Below are positions 25,623 through 35,561 of a stretch of DNA of 64,000 nucleotides, piece by piece (position 1 is the stretch's first letter; every line of letters begins with the position of its first letter). The DNA comes from Rhizobium mesosinicum. Lineage in GTDB: Bacteria; Pseudomonadota; Alphaproteobacteria; Rhizobiales; Rhizobiaceae. Below the pieces are notes generated by a model. It did no database searches. It was not told the DNA's origin and saw only the letters and a list, made by a program, of their open reading frames with translations. A program made the position numbers and the translations under genes. The stretch spans positions 648,110 through 712,109 of the forward strand of contig NZ_JAEUAK010000004.1 in assembly GCF_019511345.1 (NCBI RefSeq), written 5' to 3'.

Positions 25623-28600
25623 TCCCTGGTTTTGACGCCAAGAAGCTCGCAGCCGCCGCCGAGCCGCTGACGATCGGCAACGTGCCTGCGGGCATGGAAC
25701 CGCTGCTGCTTGCCGAGCTCGCCCGCAACGGCGAACCCGTTGCCTATGTGCTGTCGGACGGTCATCGCATGGCCGACCTGGAGCAGATGCTGGGCTTCGT
25801 CGCTCCCGATATCCCGGTCCTGACACTGCCAGCCTGGGATTGTCTTCCCTATGACCGTGTGTCGCCGAGCGCTGATACCTCGGCACGCCGTCTGGCTGCA
25901 CTCTCTGGTTTGATCGCGCACCGTAAGAAGCCGCATGCTGCAATCGTGCTGGTGACAGTCAATGCCATGTTGCAGAAGGTGGCGCCGCAGGACATCATCG
26001 AAAGCCTGACTTTCTCGGCGCGCCCTGGCAATCAGGTCCGCATGGACGATATTGCCGGCCGGCTGGAGCGCAACGGCTTCGAGCGCGTGGCAACCGTGCG
26101 CGAAGTCGGCGAATATGCCGTGCGCGGCGGCATTCTGGATGTGTTTGTTCCTGGGTCGGAAGAGCCCGTCCGCCTCGATTTCTTCGGTGATACGCTGGAG
26201 AGCATCCGCAGCTTCGATCCAGCCAGCCAGCGCACGATCGGCCAAGTCCGCTCCCTCGATCTCAACCCGATGAGCGAGGTGACGCTGACGCCGGATACGA
26301 TCAGCCGATTTCGCAAGAACTACCTCTCCACCTTCGGTGCTGCCACCCGCGACGATGCGCTCTACCTCGCCGTATCAGAAGGTCGCCGCTATCCCGGCAT
26401 GGAACACTGGCTGCCGCTGTTCTACGAGAAGCTGGATACGGTGTTTGACTACCTCTCCGGCTTCAGCATCGTCACCGATCATACCGTGCGTGAGGCGGCC
26501 GAAGAGCGTTCCAAGCTCGTCTATGACTACTATGATGCGCGCTTGAATTCCGGCCAGCCGGGCAAGGGCCAGATGGCGCAGGGCACGCCCTATAAGCCGG
26601 TCTCGCCCGGTCAGCTCTATCTCGACAGCAAGACCTTCGCGCGCACGCTCGATGCGATCAGCACTATTAGGGTCTCTCCCTTCAACGAGCATGAGGGCGA
26701 GGCACGCCACGTCGTTAATCTCGATGCGCGCCAGGGGCCGCGATGGGCGCGCTCCAATGCCGAAGGCGGCGGCGATGCCGAGCGCATCAACGTCTTCGAC
26801 GTGGTCGTCAAGCACATCGCCGATAGACGTGCCGGCGGTGCGAAGATCGTCATCACCGCCTGGACCGAGGGGTCGCTCGAGCGCCTGCTGCAGGTGCTGA
26901 ACGAACACGGTCTCGAACGCGTCAAGCCGGTTACCGCGCTGAAGGATGTTTCGGGCCTCGCGAAAGGCGAGGCGGCAGCAGCCGTTCTCAGCCTCGAATC
27001 CGGTTTCGAGACCGGCGATCTTATCATCATCGGCGAGCAGGATATTCTCGGCGACCGTATGGTGCGCCGCTCTCGCCGCAGGAAGCGTGCGGCAGACTTC
27101 ATCTCCGAAGTCGCCGGCCTGGACGAAGGATCGATCGTCGTTCACGCCGAACACGGCATCGGCCGTTTCGTTGGCCTTCGCACCATCGAGGCCGCCGGTG
27201 CGCCGCATGCCTGCCTCGAGCTGCAATATGCAGATGATGCCAAGCTCTTCCTGCCGGTCGAAAACATCGATCTCCTGTCACGGTTTGGTGGTGAGGGCAC
27301 GGAGGTCCAGCTCGATAAGCTCGGCGGCGGCGCATGGCAGATGCGCAAGGCCAAGCTCAAGCGCCGCCTGCTCGATATGGCCGACGCGCTGATTCGCATC
27401 GCCGCCGAGCGTCTGACGCGCCAAGCGCCGGTGCTGACGACGCCGGAGGGGCTCTATGACGAATTCGCTGCCCGTTTCCCCTATGACGAAACGGAAGATC
27501 AGGAGAACGCCATCGAGGCCGTGCGCGGAGATCTCGGTGCCGGCCGGCCGATGGATCGCCTCGTCTGCGGCGACGTCGGCTTCGGCAAGACCGAGGTTGC
27601 ACTGCGCGCTGCCTTCGTTGCGGCCATGAATGGTGTGCAGGTCGCCGTCGTCGTGCCGACGACGCTGCTCTCCCGCCAACATTTCAAGACTTTCTCCGAG
27701 CGCTTCCGCGGTCTGCCGATCCGCATCCAGCAGGCCTCGCGCCTTGTCGGCTCCAAGGACCTGGCGCTGACGAAAAAGGAAGTGGCCGAAGGCAAGACGG
27801 ATATCGTCGTCGGCACGCATGCGCTGCTCGGCGCCGGCATCAAGTTCGCCAACCTCGGCCTGCTGATCATTGACGAGGAGCAGCATTTCGGCGTCAAGCA
27901 CAAGGAACGGCTGAAGGAGCTGAAGAGCGACGTGCACGTCCTGACGCTCTCGGCAACGCCGATCCCGCGCACGCTACAGCTTGCCATGACCGGCGTGCGC
28001 GAACTCTCGCTCATCACTACGCCGCCGGTCGACCGCATGGCGGTGCGCACGTTCATCTCGCCCTTCGACAGCCTCGTCATCCGCGAAACGCTGATGCGCG
28101 AGCACTATCGCGGCGGCCAGAGCTTCTATGTCTGCCCACGCCTCGCCGATCTGGAAGACGTTCACGCCTTTCTGCGGTCCGATGTGCCGGAATTGAAGGT
28201 TGCCGTCGCCCACGGCCAGATGCCGGCCAGCGAGCTGGAAGACATCATGAACGCCTTCTACGAAGGCCGCTACGATGTGCTGCTCTCGACGACCATCGTC
28301 GAATCCGGTCTCGATGTGCCGACGGCCAATACGCTGATCGTCCACCGCGCCGATATGTTCGGCCTCGCGCAGCTCTACCAGTTGCGCGGCCGTGTCGGAC
28401 GCTCCAAGGTGCGCGCCTTCGCGCTCTTCACCCTGCCGGTCAACAAGGTGCTGACCGCAACTGCCGAGCGCCGCCTCAAGGTGCTGCAGTCGCTGGATAC
28501 GCTCGGCGCCGGATTCCAGCTGGCAAGCCACGACCTTGATATCCGCGGTGCCGGCAACCTGCTCGGCGAGGAACAGTCCGGCCATATCAAGGAAGTCGGT

Positions 28601-29125
28601 TTCGAGCTTTACCAGCAGATGCTGGAAGAGGCGGTCGCCGAGGTAAAGGGTGTCGACGAGATCCAGGATACCGGCTGGTCGCCGCAGATATCCGTCGGCA
28701 CGACCGTGATGATCCCGGAAGGTTACGTGCCCGACCTGCATCTGCGCATGGCGCTCTACCGCCGCCTTGGCGAACTCACGGATCTGAAGGAGATCGACGG
28801 CTTCGGTGCGGAGATGATCGACCGCTTCGGCCCGATGCCGGTAGAGGTCCAGCACCTGCTCAAGATCGTCTACATCAAGTCGCTCTGCCGTACTGCCAAT
28901 GTCGAGAAACTCGATGCCGGCCCCAAGGGTGTCGTCGTGCAGTTTCGCAACAAGGAGTTCCCGAACCCGGCCAATCTCGTCGGTTATATCGGCAAGCAGG
29001 GTGCCATGGCGAAGATCCGCCCCGACCACAGCCTGTTCCTGACCCGCGACTTGCCAACCCCCGAGAAGCGCCTGCAAGGTGCTGCCGTGATTATGACGCA
29101 GCTTGCCGAGCTCGCGAAAAGCTGA
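25619..29125 (+). CDS. mfd: Transcription-repair coupling factor Mfd
   Basis: The 1168-residue translocase removes RNA polymerase stalled at DNA damage and recruits UvrA. Domains in order are the UvrB-like N-terminal part, a CarD-like RNA-polymerase-interacting domain (EGSIVVHAEHGIGRFVGL at about residue 500), the RecG-like translocase with Walker A GDVGFGKTE and motif II DEEQHFGVKH, the LYQLRGRVGRS motif VI, and the C-terminal TRCF domain. Length is normal. UvrA, its repair partner, is encoded 9 kb further along the window. Confidence 0.97.
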   Translation: MIPGFDAKKLAAAAEPLTIGNVPAGMEPLLLAELARNGEPVAYVLSDGHRMADLEQMLGFVAPDIPVLTLPAWDCLPYDRVSPSADTSARRLAALSGLIAHRKKPHAAIVLVTVNAMLQKVAPQDIIESLTFSARPGNQVRMDDIAGRLERNGFERVATVREVGEYAVRGGILDVFVPGSEEPVRLDFFGDTLESIRSFDPASQRTIGQVRSLDLNPMSEVTLTPDTISRFRKNYLSTFGAATRDDALYLAVSEGRRYPGMEHWLPLFYEKLDTVFDYLSGFSIVTDHTVREAAEERSKLVYDYYDARLNSGQPGKGQMAQGTPYKPVSPGQLYLDSKTFARTLDAISTIRVSPFNEHEGEARHVVNLDARQGPRWARSNAEGGGDAERINVFDVVVKHIADRRAGGAKIVITAWTEGSLERLLQVLNEHGLERVKPVTALKDVSGLAKGEAAAAVLSLESGFETGDLIIIGEQDILGDRMVRRSRRRKRAADFISEVAGLDEGSIVVHAEHGIGRFVGLRTIEAAGAPHACLELQYADDAKLFLPVENIDLLSRFGGEGTEVQLDKLGGGAWQMRKAKLKRRLLDMADALIRIAAERLTRQAPVLTTPEGLYDEFAARFPYDETEDQENAIEAVRGDLGAGRPMDRLVCGDVGFGKTEVALRAAFVAAMNGVQVAVVVPTTLLSRQHFKTFSERFRGLPIRIQQASRLVGSKDLALTKKEVAEGKTDIVVGTHALLGAGIKFANLGLLIIDEEQHFGVKHKERLKELKSDVHVLTLSATPIPRTLQLAMTGVRELSLITTPPVDRMAVRTFISPFDSLVIRETLMREHYRGGQSFYVCPRLADLEDVHAFLRSDVPELKVAVAHGQMPASELEDIMNAFYEGRYDVLLSTTIVESGLDVPTANTLIVHRADMFGLAQLYQLRGRVGRSKVRAFALFTLPVNKVLTATAERRLKVLQSLDTLGAGFQLASHDLDIRGAGNLLGEEQSGHIKEVGFELYQQMLEEAVAEVKGVDEIQDTGWSPQISVGTTVMIPEGYVPDLHLRMALYRRLGELTDLKEIDGFGAEMIDRFGPMPVEVQHLLKIVYIKSLCRTANVEKLDAGPKGVVVQFRNKEFPNPANLVGYIGKQGAMAKIRPDHSLFLTRDLPTPEKRLQGAAVIMTQLAELAKS

Positions 29126-29153
29126 GGGCAGTCCAGCAAAAACCGGACTGCCC
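29126..29153 (+). terminator. Terminator-like hairpin after mfd
   Basis: GGGCAGTCC (29126-29134) pairs perfectly with GGACTGCCC (29145-29153), starting at the base after the mfd stop. The following T run is only four bases and lies ten bases away, so efficiency is uncertain. Confidence 0.65.
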
Positions 29154-29188
29154 CGACTGCGTTTTCAGTTTACCTATGATCACGCGCG

Positions 29189-29860
29189 TCAATTCATCCC
29201 GGCGCGTGCTTCGGCCTTCGCTGCGGCAATTTCCCTGAGAGCGCCTGCCAGCACATCCGGTGTCTGTGCGCCGCTGACGGCATACTGCTGGTCGAAGATG
29301 AAGAATGGCACGCCGTTGACGCCCATGCGCTGCGCTGCGTCGATTTCCGAGAGAATGACGCTGCTGTCGGCGTCCGAAGCGAGCAGCGCGGCAATGACGG
29401 GACGCTGCAGACCGGCCTTTTCGGCGATATCGAGCAACACGTCGTGATCGCCGACGTTGCGGCCCTCCTCGAAATTAGCCTTGAACAGCGCCGAGACGAC
29501 GGCCTCCTGCTTCTGCCGGTCCTCGACACCAGCCCAGTGGATCAGGCGGTGCGCATCGAGCGTGTTCGGCCCTATCTTGATAGCCTCGAAATTGAACTTG
29601 ATGCCGACGTCGCGGCCATAGCCGGTCAACATCTTGTGTGCTTCGGCCACGCGTTCTGCGCCACCGAGTTTCTGCTCCAGCATCTTTTTCTGGTCGACTC
29701 CTTCGGGCGGGTAATCCGGGTTGAGGCGATAGGGACGCCAGTTGATATCGACGCCGATTTCATCCTGCACCTCAGCGATCGCCAATTCCAACCGCGCCTT
29801 GCCGAGATAGCACCAGGGGCAGACGACATCGGAGACAACGTCGATGGTGATGCGTTCCAT
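29189..29860 (-). CDS. DsbA-family oxidoreductase, FrnE-like
   Basis: A 223-residue cytoplasmic thioredoxin-fold protein. It has the CPWC active site in SDVVCPWCYLGK at residues 14-17, the long helical insertion of the DsbA/FrnE group, and the cis-proline loop GVNGVPFFIF near residue 181. There is no signal peptide, so it probably acts on cytoplasmic thiols or as a 2-hydroxychromene isomerase-like enzyme. AAGGA precedes the start. It lies downstream of the peptide-binding protein gene on the same strand, 126 bases away. Confidence 0.9.
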   Translation of the reverse strand: MERITIDVVSDVVCPWCYLGKARLELAIAEVQDEIGVDINWRPYRLNPDYPPEGVDQKKMLEQKLGGAERVAEAHKMLTGYGRDVGIKFNFEAIKIGPNTLDAHRLIHWAGVEDRQKQEAVVSALFKANFEEGRNVGDHDVLLDIAEKAGLQRPVIAALLASDADSSVILSEIDAAQRMGVNGVPFFIFDQQYAVSGAQTPDVLAGALREIAAAKAEARAGMN

Positions 29861-29986
29861 TGTAATTCCTTATTCTGCCATCCCTCAATGACGGTTGGCT
29901 CGATCGCATAGAAGATGTTCTCGACGACCTTTAGAGGAAGGTCGAGATAAGAGAAAGAAAATAGAAGGACGCATCTGATGATGTGA

Positions 29987-31789
29987 TTATTGCGCGCTCG
30001 TATCCCACCATGTCTGCAGCTGATAGCCATAGAGCGGCACCGCATCCGGATGACCGATGCGCTTGTTGCGCGCAACCCACTGCTGATCGATGTGGTATAA
30101 AGGTAACACATAGTGATTGGAGATCAGCAGCCGATCAAAGGAGCGCACGGAAGCCGTGAAATCCTCGGCCGAACGCGCCCGCAACAGATGGTCGATCAAC
30201 GTGTCGAGACCGGGATCATTGGCGCCAGCAAAGCTGTCTGTACCCTCGCGCGTGCGTGCGGCCGACGACCAGCGGCCAAGCTGCTCGTTCCCGGGCGACA
30301 GCGAGGAAGTATAGGCTTTCATGATCATGTCGTAGTCGAAACTGTTCGTCCGGCTCTGATATTGAGAATCGTCGACGGTGCGGATCGATGCCGCGACGCC
30401 GATCGTCTGTAGCGATCGCTGGTAGGCGACGGCGAGTTTTTCCTGATCGGGATTTTGCGTCATGATCTCGAAGGCAAGCTGCTTGCCGCTCGCATCCGCC
30501 ATCTTGCCTCCCTGGATCGTATAGCCCCCTTGTTTGAGGAGGTCGACGGCCTGCTTCAGCACCTTGCGGTCGCGTCCCGAGCCGTCTGTCACCGGCAGCT
30601 TATAGCTGCCGTCGAGGATCGCGGGGTCGATCTGGTCCTTGATCGGCCCGAGCAGCGCCAGCTCACGCGCATCCGCCGGCACGCCAAAGCTCGATAGATC
30701 GGAATTCTGCCAGAAGCTCTGTGTGCGCTTATAGGCGCCGGAATAGAGGTTCTTGTTGGCCCATTCGAAATCGAAGACCAGCGACAGACCTTCGCGCACC
30801 TTGATATCGCTAAAGATCGGCCGCCGCGTATTGAAGACGAAGCCGAGCATGCCGCTCGGCAGTTTCGGCTTGAACACATCCTTCACGACCACGCCCGACG
30901 TTGCCGCCGGGAAATCATACGCGTTTGCCCAATGCCCCGGATTGCCTTCCAAATAGATATCAACGTCGCCTTTCTTGAAGGCCTCGAAAAGCGTTGTGTC
31001 CTGCAGGAAATACTGCACGGTAAGCCGGTCGTAATTGTCCATGCCGACCTTGGCCGGAATATCCTTGCCCCAATAGTTCGGGTCGCGCTCGTAGGTGATG
31101 CTTTCTCCCGGCTTCAGGCTCTTGATCTTGTAGGGACCGGAGCCGATGGGTGGCGTGAGCGTGCTGCGGTCGAAGCTATCGAGGTCGATCGCATGCTTCG
31201 GCAGGATCGGAAACAGGCCGAAGATCATCGGCGTTTCGCGGTCTGCCTTGTCGTTGAAGGTGAAACGCACGCTGTGATCTCCAACCTTTTCCATCTTGGA
31301 AACGAGATTGAGGCGGCTGGAGAACGGCACACGTCCCTTGTCGCGCAGCAGCTCGAAGGAAAAGATCACATCTTCGGGCGTAACCGGCTGCCCGTCCGAC
31401 CACTTGGCTTTTGGATTGAGATTGAACTGAATGAAGGTGCGGTCTTCATCCCATTCCACCGTTTCCGCCAGCAGGCCGTAGAGTGTGAAGGGCTCGTCAC
31501 TCGAACGCTGCAGCATGGATTCATAGACGAGGTTACCGAATTGCGGATCCCACATGCCGCGCGCCGTTGTGCGCATGCTTTTCAGGATAAAGGGATTCAG
31601 GCTGTCGAAAGTGCCGACCACGCCATAGGTGATTTTCCCGCCCTTCTTCACATCGGGATTGACGTAAGGGAAGTGCTTGTAGTCGGCAGGCAGCGCCGGC
31701 GTGCCGTGCATGGCAATACTATGCACGGGCTCTGCAACGGCGGCGCCGGCTATAAGCGTGAAAGCGGTGAGGAGGGTGATCCGAAGCAT
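29987..31789 (-). CDS. Periplasmic solute-binding protein, family 5 (YejA-like peptide binding)
   Basis: A 600-residue exported protein with a signal peptide cleaved near residue 19 (GAAVAEP). The family 5 signature lies around GLLAETVEWDEDRTFIQFNL and WSDGQPVTPEDVIFSF. Size and sequence fit the YejA/microcin-C type, which feeds a YejBEF importer. Here the gene stands alone, without permease or ATPase genes, so it must serve a transporter encoded elsewhere or act independently. AGGAA lies upstream of the start. The natural ligand, probably a peptide, is not defined by the sequence. Confidence 0.9.
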   Translation of the reverse strand: MLRITLLTAFTLIAGAAVAEPVHSIAMHGTPALPADYKHFPYVNPDVKKGGKITYGVVGTFDSLNPFILKSMRTTARGMWDPQFGNLVYESMLQRSSDEPFTLYGLLAETVEWDEDRTFIQFNLNPKAKWSDGQPVTPEDVIFSFELLRDKGRVPFSSRLNLVSKMEKVGDHSVRFTFNDKADRETPMIFGLFPILPKHAIDLDSFDRSTLTPPIGSGPYKIKSLKPGESITYERDPNYWGKDIPAKVGMDNYDRLTVQYFLQDTTLFEAFKKGDVDIYLEGNPGHWANAYDFPAATSGVVVKDVFKPKLPSGMLGFVFNTRRPIFSDIKVREGLSLVFDFEWANKNLYSGAYKRTQSFWQNSDLSSFGVPADARELALLGPIKDQIDPAILDGSYKLPVTDGSGRDRKVLKQAVDLLKQGGYTIQGGKMADASGKQLAFEIMTQNPDQEKLAVAYQRSLQTIGVAASIRTVDDSQYQSRTNSFDYDMIMKAYTSSLSPGNEQLGRWSSAARTREGTDSFAGANDPGLDTLIDHLLRARSAEDFTASVRSFDRLLISNHYVLPLYHIDQQWVARNKRIGHPDAVPLYGYQLQTWWDTSAQ

Positions 31790-32073
31790 TCTGTAATTCC
31801 TCGATGCGTGGCGACGGGCACGATTCGCCGGAAGGGTAGCATGGGAGCACCCAATTCCAACCGCGGCCGCCGCTTTCTTTACCTATGTGCCAAAATGCCC
31901 GCGAAATTGCCAAAGAAATGCTGGATATCTTCAACGCTGCGATGTAACAGGTGACCCGAAGTTTTGGGGTCATGCATTTGCCTTAATTTTTTAAGAGGTG
32001 GAGTGCCGAACGACCCGGTGGTAGGGGCGGCCGAACGTAGCCCCGAAACGGATATCAGGAGACGGAATTCGTT

Positions 32074-32745
32074 ATGATGTTCAAGTCTGAAAAGAAAATG
32101 CGGGCAGCACTGTCCGTTATGGCAGTGATCTTCGGCGCTTCGGCTCCGGTTTCGTCCTTCGCACAGGATGCAGCCGCCCAGGCTCCGGCAGCGTCGGCTG
32201 ACGCGCCCGCACAGGCCGCAGGTGCACCGCGCCTCGGCTGGTACAAGACCTGCAGCAAGCAGGAAGACAACGACATCTGCGTTGTTCAGAACCTGGTTCT
32301 CGCCAATGGCGGCCAGCTGGTGACGGCTGTTGGTCTCATCTCGGTTTCCGGCAAGATCAACCGCAAAATCCTTCAGGTTTCTGTTCCGGCCGCACGCCTG
32401 ATCCCGCCGGGCATCGCTATGCAGATTGACGGCGGCAAGGCTCAGAAGCTCGACTACGCCGTCTGCCTGCCGGACAAGTGCACGGCTGAGATCCCGCTGA
32501 CGGACGCCATGGTCACAAGCCTCAAGAAGGGCACGGACGTGGTCTTCACCTCGATCAACTTCCGCCGCGCTCCGAACCCGATCAAGGTTTCGCTCGAAGG
32601 TTTCACCGGCGCTTATGACGGCGAACCGGTTTCCGAATCGAAGCTCGCCGAAAGCCAGCGCAGCCTGCAGGACAGCATGCAGAAGAAGGCCGAAGAAGCC
32701 CGCAAGAAGCTGGAAGACGCCCAGAAGGCGGCAAAGGCCCAGTAA
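32074..32745 (+). CDS. Invasion-associated locus B (IalB) family protein
   Basis: A 223-residue exported protein. The signal peptide ends near residue 30 (SSFAQDA) and is followed by an Ala/Pro-rich linker, then the IalB beta-sandwich with RLGWYKTCSKQEDNDICVV and YAVCLPDKC; the four cysteines are probably paired in disulfides. The last 35 residues form a charged helix rich in Lys, Glu and Ala. IalB of Bartonella is linked to erythrocyte entry, but rhizobial relatives are common envelope proteins of unknown role. Two Met codons (32074, 32077) follow AGGAGACGG; either may be used. Confidence 0.9.
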   Translation: MMFKSEKKMRAALSVMAVIFGASAPVSSFAQDAAAQAPAASADAPAQAAGAPRLGWYKTCSKQEDNDICVVQNLVLANGGQLVTAVGLISVSGKINRKILQVSVPAARLIPPGIAMQIDGGKAQKLDYAVCLPDKCTAEIPLTDAMVTSLKKGTDVVFTSINFRRAPNPIKVSLEGFTGAYDGEPVSESKLAESQRSLQDSMQKKAEEARKKLEDAQKAAKAQ

Positions 32746-32768
32746 TCGGGCCTTTCATGAATTGACGA

Positions 32769-32796
32769 AAAACCCGGCTTCAGGCCGGGTTTTTTT
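32769..32796 (+). terminator. Rho-independent terminator of the IalB-family gene
   Basis: AACCCGGC and GCCGGGTT pair around a short loop and run directly into seven T residues, 24 bases after the stop. A textbook terminator. Confidence 0.95.
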
Positions 32797-32802
32797 GTCG
32801 CT

Positions 32803-32849
32803 AAAGCATGTCGCGCGAAAGTGTGCAGCGTTTTTGCGATAACATGTGA
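32803..32849. repeat. Dispersed palindromic intergenic repeat, copy B (degenerate)
   Basis: The sequence begins TAAAGCATGTCGCGC like copy A at 6838 and retains the GCAGCG and TTTTTGCG core, but it lacks the CG of the closing arm and ends with ACATGTG. It is wedged between the terminators of two convergent genes, a location without function to disrupt, as expected of a dispersed element. Confidence 0.7.
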
Positions 32850-32855
32850 GAAAAG

Positions 32856-32881
32856 AAAGGGCCCCGACATGCGGGGCCTTT
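32856..32881 (-). terminator. Terminator of hspQ
   Basis: On the reverse strand AAAGGCCCCG pairs with CGGGGCCCTTT, with one bulged base and a five-base loop, and is followed by CTTTTC. It lies 24 bases after the hspQ stop and could also act on rightward transcripts. Confidence 0.75.
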
Positions 32882-32904
32882 CCATGCCGGTTATGTGATC
32901 CGAC

Positions 32905-33234
32905 TTAATGGGCGAAGCTCATCTTGGGTTTGAACTGGCCTGTCGGGCTGCGGTCGAAGATCTGCTCGACCTGCGGATTGCGAAGCGGCATATCGCTTTC
33001 GTCGCTTATCAGGTTCTGCTCGGAGACGTAGGCGACATATTCGCTATCGTCGTTTTCGGCAAGCAGATGGTAAAACGGCTGGTCTTTGCTGGGGCGGACT
33101 TCCGCGGGAATGGAATTCCACCATTCTTCCGTATTCGCGAACTCCGGATCAACGTCGAAGATGACACCGCGAAACGGAAAAACCTTGTGCCGGACCACTT
33201 CGCCTATACTGAACTTTGCAACTCTTTCTTTCAT
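32905..33234 (-). CDS. hspQ: Heat shock protein HspQ (YccV-like, hemimethylated DNA-binding domain)
   Basis: A 109-residue SH3-like beta-barrel protein of the YccV family. In enterobacteria HspQ is a heat-inducible factor that binds hemimethylated DNA and is an adaptor or activator of Lon. Recognisable segments are FSIGEVVRHKVFPFRGVIFDVDP and YHLLAENDDSEYVAYVSEQNL. The start at 33234 is favoured by GGAAG eight bases upstream; longer in-frame starts lack a site. It is monocistronic with its own terminator, convergent with the IalB-family gene. Confidence 0.93.
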   Translation of the reverse strand: MKERVAKFSIGEVVRHKVFPFRGVIFDVDPEFANTEEWWNSIPAEVRPSKDQPFYHLLAENDDSEYVAYVSEQNLISDESDMPLRNPQVEQIFDRSPTGQFKPKMSFAH

Positions 33235-33351
33235 GGTACGACTTCCTTTCTCACCCAATTTGGTGATCGGCCCCCCGCAAATCAAGATTTTCGCAGGATT
33301 TCGTCACATGACTGTCATCTCTGCCCATCGGCCCTTATGGCCTCAGGATCG

Positions 33352-33378
33352 AAAAAAGCCCCGGCGAACCAGGGCTTT
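33352..33378 (-). terminator. Rho-independent terminator of glnA with TTCG tetraloop
   Basis: Reading the reverse strand, AAGCCCTGG pairs with CCGGGGCTT (one G-U wobble) across a TTCG tetraloop and runs into six T residues, 12 bases after the glnA stop. Confidence 0.93.
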
Positions 33379-33389
33379 CAACTCTTGCC

Positions 33390-34799
33390 TTATGCCGAGT
33401 AGTACATGTCGTATTCGACCGGATGCGGCGTCATTTCGAAGCGCATCACTTCGGCCATCTTCAGTTCGATAAACGCATCGATCTGATCGTCATCGAAGAC
33501 GCCGCCTGCCGTCAGGAACTTACGGTCCTTGTCGAGGCTTTCGAGCGCTTCGCGCAGAGAGCCGCAGACGGTCGGGATCTTCTTCAGTTCCTTCGGCGGC
33601 AGGTCGTAGAGATCCTTGTCCATGGCCTTGCCGGGATGAATCTTGTTCTTGATGCCGTCGAGGCCGGCCATCAGCATGGCGGCAAAGGCGAGATAGGGGT
33701 TTGCGGTCGGATCCGGGAAGCGGACTTCGACGCGCTTTGCCTTCGGGTTCGAGCCGAACGGAATGCGGCAGGAAGCCGAGCGATTGCGGGCGGAATAGGC
33801 GAGCAGCACGGGAGCTTCATAACCCGGGACGAGACGCTTGTAGGAGTTCGTCGACGGATTGGTGAAAGCGTTGATCGCCTTGGCGTGCTTGATGATGCCG
33901 CCGATATAGTAGAGGCAGGTTTCGGAAAGGCCTGCATATTCGTCGCCGGCGAAGGTCGGCTTGCCGCCCTTCCAGATCGACTGGTGCACGTGCATGCCCG
34001 AGCCGTTGTCGCCGAAGATCGGCTTCGGCATGAAGGTCGCCGTCTTGCCATAGGCGTTGGCGACCTGATGAACGACGTACTTGTAGATCTGCATCTTGTC
34101 GGCGTTGCGAACGAGCGTGTCGAACTTGATGCCGAGCTCATGCTGGGCAGCAGCCACTTCGTGGTGGTGCTTTTCGACGACGACGCCCATTTCCGAGAGA
34201 ACCGTCAGCATTTCCGAACGCATATCCTGAGCGCTGTCGACAGGCGGAACCGGGAAATAGCCGCCCTTGACGCGCGGACGGTGACCAAGGTTGCCGGTCT
34301 CATAGTCGGTGTCGTCGTTCGACGGCAGTTCGGTCGAGTCAAGCTTGAAGCCGGTATTGTACGGATCGGCCTTGTACTTAACGTCGTCGAAGACGAAGAA
34401 TTCGGCTTCCGGGCCGACGAAGATTGTGTCGCCGATGCCGGATGCTTTCAGATAGGCTTCGGCCTTTTTGGCGGTGCCGCGCGGATCGCGGTTATAGGCT
34501 TCACCGGAAACCGGATCGAGGATGTCGCAGACGATGACCATGGTCGACTGAGCGAAGAACGGGTCCATATGCACCGTTTCGGTGTCGGGCATCAGCACCA
34601 TGTCGGACTCGTTGATCGCCTTCCAGCCGCCGATCGAGGAACCGTCGAACATGACGCCGTCGGCAAACATGTCTTCATCGACGCAGGATACGTCCATCGT
34701 TACGTGCTGCAGCTTGCCCTTGGGATCGGTGAAGCGCAGGTCGACGAACTTGACGTCGTTTTCCTTGATCTGCTTCAGGATTTCGCTTGCACTCGCCAT
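33390..34799 (-). CDS. glnA: Glutamine synthetase, type I (adenylylated form)
   Basis: The 469-residue dodecameric enzyme makes glutamine from glutamate, ammonia and ATP. It contains the [19 protein letters not shown] and [12 protein letters not shown] metal and substrate motifs. Tyr398 in DLYDLPP is the adenylylation site that marks the nitrogen-regulated GSI-beta class. AGAGGAAG precedes the start. PII (glnB) lies 79 bases upstream on the same strand, so the classic rhizobial glnBA operon is present; PII signals to the adenylyltransferase that modifies this enzyme. Confidence 0.98.
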   Translation of the reverse strand: MASASEILKQIKENDVKFVDLRFTDPKGKLQHVTMDVSCVDEDMFADGVMFDGSSIGGWKAINESDMVLMPDTETVHMDPFFAQSTMVIVCDILDPVSGEAYNRDPRGTAKKAEAYLKASGIGDTIFVGPEAEFFVFDDVKYKADPYNTGFKLDSTELPSNDDTDYETGNLGHRPRVKGGYFPVPPVDSAQDMRSEMLTVLSEMGVVVEKHHHEVAAAQHELGIKFDTLVRNADKMQIYKYVVHQVANAYGKTATFMPKPIFGDNGSGMHVHQSIWKGGKPTFAGDEYAGLSETCLYYIGGIIKHAKAINAFTNPSTNSYKRLVPGYEAPVLLAYSARNRSASCRIPFGSNPKAKRVEVRFPDPTANPYLAFAAMLMAGLDGIKNKIHPGKAMDKDLYDLPPKELKKIPTVCGSLREALESLDKDRKFLTAGGVFDDDQIDAFIELKMAEVMRFEMTPHPVEYDMYYSA

Positions 34800-34878
34800 A
34801 AGATGCTTCCTCTATTTTGTGATGACGTTAGGTTATGTACGATGAGGATGGGTGAGCTTCGCCGAAAGGCAAAGCCGG

Positions 34879-35358
<480 letters not shown>

Positions 35359-35561
35359 TCAGTGTCGTTTTGATGAAAGATGAGGTTAACTCCAGGGCGC
35401 TTTGATCAAAAATGACGCGAAAATTGAAAAAAGCCCGGGAGTCGTAATTTCCTTCGGTTCATGGCGGATGGTTTAGAAAATAGGCAAATGCATAATATTT
35501 GCTCTTTCATTTTGCTGATGATGCGGTTGTTTTTTAGGCGCTTTTTGAATTGAATAGGGGC

